From positions 1-10,847 of the forward strand of contig CAJXHQ010000056.1 in assembly GCA_913054485.1 (NCBI GenBank): DNA of 10,847 nucleotides, in the 5' to 3' direction. A program made the translations under genes and the position numbers. The notes below the pieces were generated by a model, which had not been told where the DNA came from, did not search any database, and saw only the letters and a program-made list of their open reading frames with translations. The DNA comes from an uncultured Paracoccaceae bacterium. Lineage in GTDB: Bacteria > Pseudomonadota > Alphaproteobacteria > Rhodobacterales > Rhodobacteraceae. Positions 7,134 to 10,847 of this stretch are shown here, one piece after another. The stretch's first letter is position 1; each line of letters opens with the position of its first letter.

Positions 7134-8770
7134 TGTCTGATACTCTTGTCAAAGTCCGCGACCTCAAGATCGGTGCTACCGTCTATCCTCCGGGTGAAAA
7201 ACCCCATGACATCGAGATTGTTCACGGTGTCAGCTTTGATCTGGCGGCTGGCAAGGTGCTAGGTCTGATTGGCGAATCCGGGGCCGGGAAATCCACCATC
7301 GGTCTGGCCGCCATGGCCTATGGCCGCGGTGGTGTCAGGATCACCGGAGGCGAGGTTTGGGTCAACGGGCGCGATATCCTGAAGTCTGGCCTTGGCGACG
7401 TGCGCAAGCTGCGTGGTGGCGAGGTGACATATGTCTCGCAATCCGCTGCGGCCTCGTTCAACCCGGCCAAGAAGATCATGGAGCAGGTGACCGAGGCGGC
7501 CATTGTGCAGGGCAAGTTCGGCCGCAAAGAGGCCGAAGACCGGGCACGTGAGCTGTTTGCCAAACTAGGTCTGCCGGATCCGGACAACATCGGTGAACGC
7601 TACCCCCACCAGGTATCTGGTGGGCAGCTGCAGCGATGCATGACCGCGCTGGCGCTGTGTCCTGAACCGGATCTGGTGGTATTTGACGAGCCAACAACTG
7701 CACTGGATGTGACCACCCAGATTGATGTTCTGAAAGCCATCAAAGAAGCGATCAAGGACACCGGTGTTGCAGCGCTCTACATCACCCACGATCTGGCGGT
7801 TGTAGCGCAGGTCAGTGATGACATCATGGTGCTGCGCATGGGCGATACCGTGGAATATGGCAGCGTTGACCAGATCATCAACAACCCGCAGGAAGACTAC
7901 ACCAAGGCGCTGGTTTCGGTGCGGTCTATCGAGCACGAGGAGAAGGCCCCGACTGCCGAACCCGTACTCAGCGTCAAGAACATCACCGCCCGCTACAAGG
8001 GCACCAAGTTCGATGTTCTGCATGATGTCAGCGTAGATCTGTATCCCGGCCAAACGCTGGCGGTTGTGGGCGAGTCCGGATCCGGCAAGTCCACCCTTGC
8101 CCGCGTCATCACCGGGTTGCTGCCCCCGCGCGAAGGTGAGATCAGTTTTGCCGGGCGCAAGCTGTCACCAGATCTGGATGGCCGTTCGCTGGAAGACCTG
8201 CGCGAATTGCAGATGATCTATCAGATGGCCGATGTGGCGATGAACCCTCGCCAGACCGTGGGAACTATCATTGGTCGCCCGCTAGAGTTCTATTTCGGCA
8301 TGCGGGGCGCTGAAAAGCGTAAGCGTATTCTGGAACTGCTCGAGGAGATCGAGCTGGGGCCAGAGTTCCTGGATCGCTATCCTGCGGAACTGTCTGGTGG
8401 GCAGAAACAGCGTGTCTGTATTGCCCGATCCCTGGCGGCCAAACCCAAGCTGATCATCTGTGACGAGGTTACATCGGCGCTGGATCCATTGGTAGCCGAT
8501 GGCATTCTCAAGCTGCTGCTGGATCTACAAAAGATCGAGGATGTCGCCTATCTGTTCATCACCCACGATCTGGCCACGGTCAAAGCGATCTCGGACAATA
8601 TCGCGGTGATGTATCAGGGCAAGGTGCAGCGCTATGGCGGCAAGACCGAAGTGTTGACCCCGCCGTTTGACGACTACACCGACCTTTTGCTCAGCTCGGT
8701 CCCTGAGATGAAGCTGGGTTGGCTAGAAGAGGTGATTGCCCATCGCAAGATGGAGAGCGCGGGGAACTAA
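7133..8770 (+). CDS. ABC importer ATPase with two nucleotide-binding domains (DppD-DppF fusion)
   Basis: A 545-residue cytoplasmic ATPase that powers the importer. It contains two complete ATPase domains in one chain, where Dpp/Opp systems often use two proteins. Domain 1: Walker A GESGAGKS (47-54), Q-loop Gln103, signature VSGGQLQR (161-168), Walker B LVVFDEP (181-187), switch His219. Domain 2: Walker A GESGSGKS (313-320), Q-loop Gln364 in IYQMADVAMNPRQ, signature LSGGQKQR (420-427), Walker B LIICDE (440-445), switch His478. Both catalytic glutamates (186, 445) are present, so both sites may be active. Walker B of domain 2 is followed by VTSALD rather than the common PVSALD. The C-terminus PPFDDYTDLLLSSVPEMK is of the oligopeptide-transporter type. 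GGGAGG lies 8 bases before the ATG, which overlaps the permease stop (TAATG). Confidence 0.95.
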   Translation: MSDTLVKVRDLKIGATVYPPGEKPHDIEIVHGVSFDLAAGKVLGLIGESGAGKSTIGLAAMAYGRGGVRITGGEVWVNGRDILKSGLGDVRKLRGGEVTYVSQSAAASFNPAKKIMEQVTEAAIVQGKFGRKEAEDRARELFAKLGLPDPDNIGERYPHQVSGGQLQRCMTALALCPEPDLVVFDEPTTALDVTTQIDVLKAIKEAIKDTGVAALYITHDLAVVAQVSDDIMVLRMGDTVEYGSVDQIINNPQEDYTKALVSVRSIEHEEKAPTAEPVLSVKNITARYKGTKFDVLHDVSVDLYPGQTLAVVGESGSGKSTLARVITGLLPPREGEISFAGRKLSPDLDGRSLEDLRELQMIYQMADVAMNPRQTVGTIIGRPLEFYFGMRGAEKRKRILELLEEIELGPEFLDRYPAELSGGQKQRVCIARSLAAKPKLIICDEVTSALDPLVADGILKLLLDLQKIEDVAYLFITHDLATVKAISDNIAVMYQGKVQRYGGKTEVLTPPFDDYTDLLLSSVPEMKLGWLEEVIAHRKMESAGN

Positions 8771-8791
8771 ATTTTTCGCCGTTACAAACAA

Positions 8792-8855
8792 GGGTCGTGC
8801 CTGACCATGGGGAGGTGCGAAAGCGCCTTCCCGGGGGGAAGGTCAGGCGCGGTCC
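8792..8855 (+). ncRNA. Candidate structured RNA: two stacked stems with a GAAA tetraloop
   Basis: Directly after the ATPase gene, 8792-8806 pairs with 8841-8855 over 15 continuous base pairs, three of them G·U. Inside it, 8809-8818 pairs with 8823-8832 over 10 base pairs (two G·U), closed by a GAAA tetraloop at 8819-8822. The two stems are joined by AU on one side and GGGGGGAA on the other. G·U pairs, which form only in RNA, and a GNRA loop suggest function as plus-strand RNA. It matches no RNA family recognised here. It could be a 3'-UTR element protecting the operon mRNA, a small RNA ending at the terminator at 8934, or a REP-like palindrome. No T-run follows, so it is not itself a terminator on the plus strand. 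Confidence 0.5.
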
Positions 8856-8863
8856 GCCCTATC

Positions 8864-8875
8864 GGTTGGGCCAAA
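8864..8875 (+). repeat. 12-bp direct repeat, copy 1
   Basis: GGTTGGGCCAAA, identical to the sequence at 8981-8992. It contains the odd-centred dyad TTGG-G-CCAA. Copy 1 sits between the structured RNA and the terminator. Confidence 0.6.
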
Positions 8876-8896
8876 GTCTGCTGATAAAGACATTAT

Positions 8897-8934
8897 AAAT
8901 CCCGGCCCCTTCCCTTGGCAGAGGTCGGGATTTT
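8897..8934 (+). terminator. Intrinsic terminator of the importer operon
   Basis: AAATCCCGGCC (8897-8907) pairs with GGTCGGGATTT (8923-8933) over 11 base pairs, one a G·U, around a 15-base loop, and the arm ends in TTTT followed by GCTATT. This is a standard Rho-independent terminator 127 bp after the ATPase stop. The AAAT on the left arm could allow weak activity on the other strand, but no leftward gene needs it. Confidence 0.75.
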
Positions 8935-8980
8935 GCTATTGAGGGCGCAAACTGGCCAGCCTTGACGCAGCCATTCCCTA

Positions 8981-8992
8981 GGTTGGGCCAAA
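8981..8992 (+). repeat. 12-bp direct repeat, copy 2, upstream of the phosphohydrolase gene
   Basis: GGTTGGGCCAAA, identical to 8864-8875. This copy lies 27-38 bp before the phosphohydrolase ATG, where a regulator would overlap the promoter or leader. With the next bases it can also fold as GTTGG-GCCAAAA-CCAAC. An operator role is inferred from position only. Confidence 0.55.
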
Positions 8993-9018
8993 ACCAACAC
9001 CGCGAAAAGGAGCTCCCG

Positions 9019-9855
9019 ATGGACCGTAAACTTCTCCTCATCATTCTGGATGGCGTGCCCTATCGCAATTTCCGCCGGTTGTTCGGCAATCTGGAAGGCT
9101 GGGTCGACAGTGGCGAGGCACGGGTGTGGAAACACCGCGCCGTGCTGCCCTCGACCTCGGCCAGTTGTTATGCCTCGATCCACACCGGGGTGACGCCGCA
9201 AAAGCACGGCTGCACCGGCAATGGCAATGTGTTCCGGCTCAAACAGGACGATGTGTTCAGTCAGGTCCGCAAGGGGGGTGGCGTGACCGGTGGTGTGGCG
9301 CATAGCTTCTGGTCCGAGTTCTTCAACCGCTCGCCCTTCGACTATGTGCGCGATGTGGAGTATGACGAGCCGGACAGCGCCACCATCAACCACGGTCGGT
9401 TCCACAGCATGACCGGCTATGGCAAGGTCAACCAGATGACGCCGTCGGATGTGGATCTGTTTGCCAGCCTGACCAACCTGTGCCTGCGTCATGGGCTGGA
9501 CTATGGCATGCTGCACACCTGCACGCTCGACAGCATGGGGCATCGGTTCTACCACGACTGCGAGGAAATGGATCACGCCTGTTTTGTTATGGACGAGATG
9601 CTGGCACCCTTCATCCCGCGTTGGCGGCAGATGGGCTACGAGGTGATCGTAACAGCAGACCACGGCCAAGACGAACGCGGCCACCACGGCGGGCGTAGTG
9701 CACTGCAACAGGAAACCGCGCTGTATTACTTTGGCGAGGCAGAGGGCCCGGATGCGGATACAGTAATGAACCAGCTACAACAGGCCCCCACCATTCTGTC
9801 CCGCATGGGTGCACCTGTTGCTGATACCATGAAGGCCGAGCCGTTTTTGTGGTGA
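9019..9855 (+). CDS. Alkaline-phosphatase-superfamily (NPP-like) phosphohydrolase
   Basis: A 278-residue protein without a signal peptide, so probably cytoplasmic. The superfamily uses two metal ions, usually zinc, to hydrolyse phosphate mono- or diesters or phosphonates. Expected metal ligands are visible in order: Asp11 (IILDGVPY), Asp171 and His175 (TLDSMGH), Asp214-His215 (TADHGQ) and a His in GHHGG (222-223). The nucleophile segment is LPSTSASCYASIHTG (43-57); aligned to nucleotide pyrophosphatases the nucleophile falls on Ser47, where that family normally has Thr. It is at the short end for the superfamily. The ATG at 9019 follows AAAAGGAG and starts exactly at the first beta-strand, so it is chosen over an in-frame TTG at 8962. 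It lies after the importer terminator and is therefore separately transcribed, although on the same strand. Substrate unknown. Confidence 0.85.
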   Translation: MDRKLLLIILDGVPYRNFRRLFGNLEGWVDSGEARVWKHRAVLPSTSASCYASIHTGVTPQKHGCTGNGNVFRLKQDDVFSQVRKGGGVTGGVAHSFWSEFFNRSPFDYVRDVEYDEPDSATINHGRFHSMTGYGKVNQMTPSDVDLFASLTNLCLRHGLDYGMLHTCTLDSMGHRFYHDCEEMDHACFVMDEMLAPFIPRWRQMGYEVIVTADHGQDERGHHGGRSALQQETALYYFGEAEGPDADTVMNQLQQAPTILSRMGAPVADTMKAEPFLW

Positions 9856-9866
9856 CCAAGAGATCA

Positions 9867-9878
9867 GCAGACGTCTGC
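9867..9878. repeat. 12-bp perfect palindrome
   Basis: GCAGACGTCTGC is a perfect palindrome in the short gap between the phosphohydrolase and the exported-protein gene. CAGCAG at 9865-9870 can alternatively pair with CTGCTG at 9887-9892. No T-run follows. It may be a regulator site or chance. Confidence 0.3.
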
Positions 9879-9969
9879 CAATGACGGCTGCTGGTATACA
9901 TGCTCTGGACGTACCGGGCTGTGGCCCCTAGCTTTGGCCACTAAGAACAGTTCATTGCGGAGCAGTATC

Positions 9970-10509
9970 ATGAAGTCATGCCTTCCCCTCCTCCTGCTTG
10001 GCTGTGCCTCGGTGGCGCAGGCCCAAGAGCCGGGTTATCGCTTTGACGATATTGCGCCGGGGTCTTCGGTTCTGGTTGGCAGTGATAGTGGACTGGTGCT
10101 GGAACATGTCTTTAGCAAAGGCAGCTGGGGCAAGAACATCGTTACGGTGTTCGAGATTGCTGACGGGCAGAAATCTGAATTTGCCCGTTTTCAGTTCAAC
10201 CGCGCCGGGCGGCTGATCAAAGCGGCAAGGCCCGATGGGGAGAGCCTAGAGTTCCGTCCTCATGGCTGCACCAATGTCATCGGGCAATGCAGCTATGAGC
10301 TGGTCTATTCAGATGGTCAGCGTGAAAACCGTGTGCAGACAATGCAGGCCAAGGACGAAGGCTATCAGATCACCACCTTTGCCGGTGATGGAACTGTGAT
10401 TTCACAAACCTACAGAACAGATGACAGCCATGGCTGGCCCCTGACCAGCACCGATACCCGAGACGGCAAGACAGTGACCTTTACGCGGCTGGAAAGCTCG
10501 TATCAGTAA
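9970..10509 (+). CDS. Small exported protein of unknown function
   Basis: A 179-residue protein with a short Sec-type signal, MKSCLPLLLLGCASVAQA, with likely cleavage after residue 18 (AQA). Cys12 in LLGC might instead be a lipoprotein site, but the box is imperfect and the hydrophobic stretch short. The ATG at 9970 is preferred over an upstream in-frame TTG (9934) because the signal peptide begins there and GGAG lies before it. The mature part is rich in short beta-like segments with DG turns (PDGESLEF, SDGQREN, GDGTVISQTY, RDGKTVTF), loosely recalling YD/RHS-type hairpins. Cys100 and Cys107 (GCTNVIGQC) could form a disulphide in the periplasm. The family is not recognised. It follows the phosphohydrolase by 114 bp and converges on the alpha/beta hydrolase with only 4 bp between stops. 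Confidence 0.75.
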   Translation: MKSCLPLLLLGCASVAQAQEPGYRFDDIAPGSSVLVGSDSGLVLEHVFSKGSWGKNIVTVFEIADGQKSEFARFQFNRAGRLIKAARPDGESLEFRPHGCTNVIGQCSYELVYSDGQRENRVQTMQAKDEGYQITTFAGDGTVISQTYRTDDSHGWPLTSTDTRDGKTVTFTRLESSYQ

Positions 10510-10513
10510 GCTG

Positions 10514-10847
10514 TCAATCGTAGGGCCAGATCTCTTGGCCTAGGGCCTCGATCGCAACTGAGATCCGTTCGAAACTGGCCCGCGCCCGACCCACTGAATG
10601 GCGAGCACGTAAATAGCCATGCACCAAACCAGGTTCGTTGATCCAATGCGCCTGACCTCCGGCTTCGTTGATCTTCTCAGCATAGACCTTTGAATCATCG
10701 CGCACCGGGTCACAGTCAGCGGTGACCAACACTGTCGGCGGCAGGCCTGAGAAATCACTGTCCTGAAGTGGCGCGCTGGTAGGGTCATTTGCAGGAACAG
10801 GGCCATCAAACCGCAGGTCGTGGTAGAACTTGCATTCAGCGCGGGTC
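10514..10847 (-). CDS. Alpha/beta hydrolase of the HSL (lipase/esterase) type, C-terminal part
   Basis: The minus strand stays open from the right edge down to the TGA at 10514-10516, giving about 110 residues; the N-terminal part lies outside the window. The sequence carries the two late members of the HSL triad: the Asp in VLVTADCDPVRDDSKVYAEK and the His in EPGLVHGYL. The segment before it (GLPPTVLVTAD) is typical of the family. The oxyanion HGGG and nucleophile GDSAGG motifs should be just beyond the edge. Family members hydrolyse carboxylic esters of short or medium acyl chains. A GTG codon at about 10732 is internal and not the start, since family homology continues upstream of it. Convergent with the exported-protein gene. 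Confidence 0.85.
   Translation of the reverse strand, partial: TRAECKFYHDLRFDGPVPANDPTSAPLQDSDFSGLPPTVLVTADCDPVRDDSKVYAEKINEAGGQAHWINEPGLVHGYLRARHSVGRARASFERISVAIEALGQEIWPYD

Noticed and set aside
8962..9018. TTG start adding 19 residues to the phosphohydrolase
   Set aside because: It would run through the 12-bp repeat, and the strong AAAAGGAG site serves the ATG at 9019, which begins directly with the first beta-strand.
8893..9708. A 271-codon open frame on the minus strand
   Set aside because: Antisense to the phosphohydrolase, and it would have to end inside the terminator hairpin; no domain is seen.
9893..9900. TGGTATACA as an extended -10 for the exported-protein gene
   Set aside because: The hexamer matches only four of six positions and no -35 is visible.
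1..10847. CRISPR arrays, tRNA or rRNA genes, insertion sequences, phage integration sites
   Set aside because: No regularly spaced repeats, no cloverleaf or rRNA signatures, and no transposase or integrase reading frames were seen on reading both strands.

Overview
The window looks like chromosomal DNA of an alphaproteobacterium, most likely a member of the Rhodobacterales (Roseobacter/Leisingera/Ruegeria type). This is inferred from high GC with GC-rich third codon positions, from the protein character, and from an FnrL-type box (TTGAT-N4-GTCAA). No rRNA or other marker is present to confirm it.

Left end (1-1616). A minus-strand gene runs off the left edge; only its first 11 codons are visible. 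It has a strong Shine-Dalgarno sequence, a consensus TATAAT -10 and an FNR-type box centred at about -41.5, which is a textbook oxygen-regulated promoter. Next comes dtd (D-aminoacyl-tRNA deacylase, plus strand). Convergent to it is the decayed remnant of a TctC/Bug-type tricarboxylate-transporter binding protein with several frameshifts, one of them at a run of seven G. About 300 bp of apparently non-coding DNA with several inverted repeats follows.

Centre (1617-8770). Five plus-strand genes form a likely uptake-and-hydrolysis cluster: a CocE/NonD (peptidase S15-like) serine hydrolase, a Tat-exported solute-binding protein of the Dpp/Opp type (SBP_bac_5), two inner-membrane permeases (DppB-like and DppC-like) and one ATPase carrying two nucleotide-binding domains (DppD-DppF fusion). 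From the binding protein onwards the genes are spaced by 4 bp or overlap by 4 and 1 bp, so they are almost certainly one operon. The substrate is unknown. The hydrolase suggests a peptide, ester or amide compound cleaved in the cytoplasm after import. Third-position GC falls visibly inside the second permease gene.

Right end (8771-10847). The 248 bp after the ATPase gene hold a long two-stem RNA fold with a GAAA tetraloop, an intrinsic terminator, and two copies of a 12-bp sequence. Then come a cytoplasmic alkaline-phosphatase-superfamily (NPP-like) phosphohydrolase with all metal-ligand motifs, a small exported protein of unknown function, and, convergent and cut by the right edge, the C-terminal half of an HSL-type alpha/beta hydrolase. 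Two further hydrolases beside the importer make a scavenging island plausible, but that functional link is inference.
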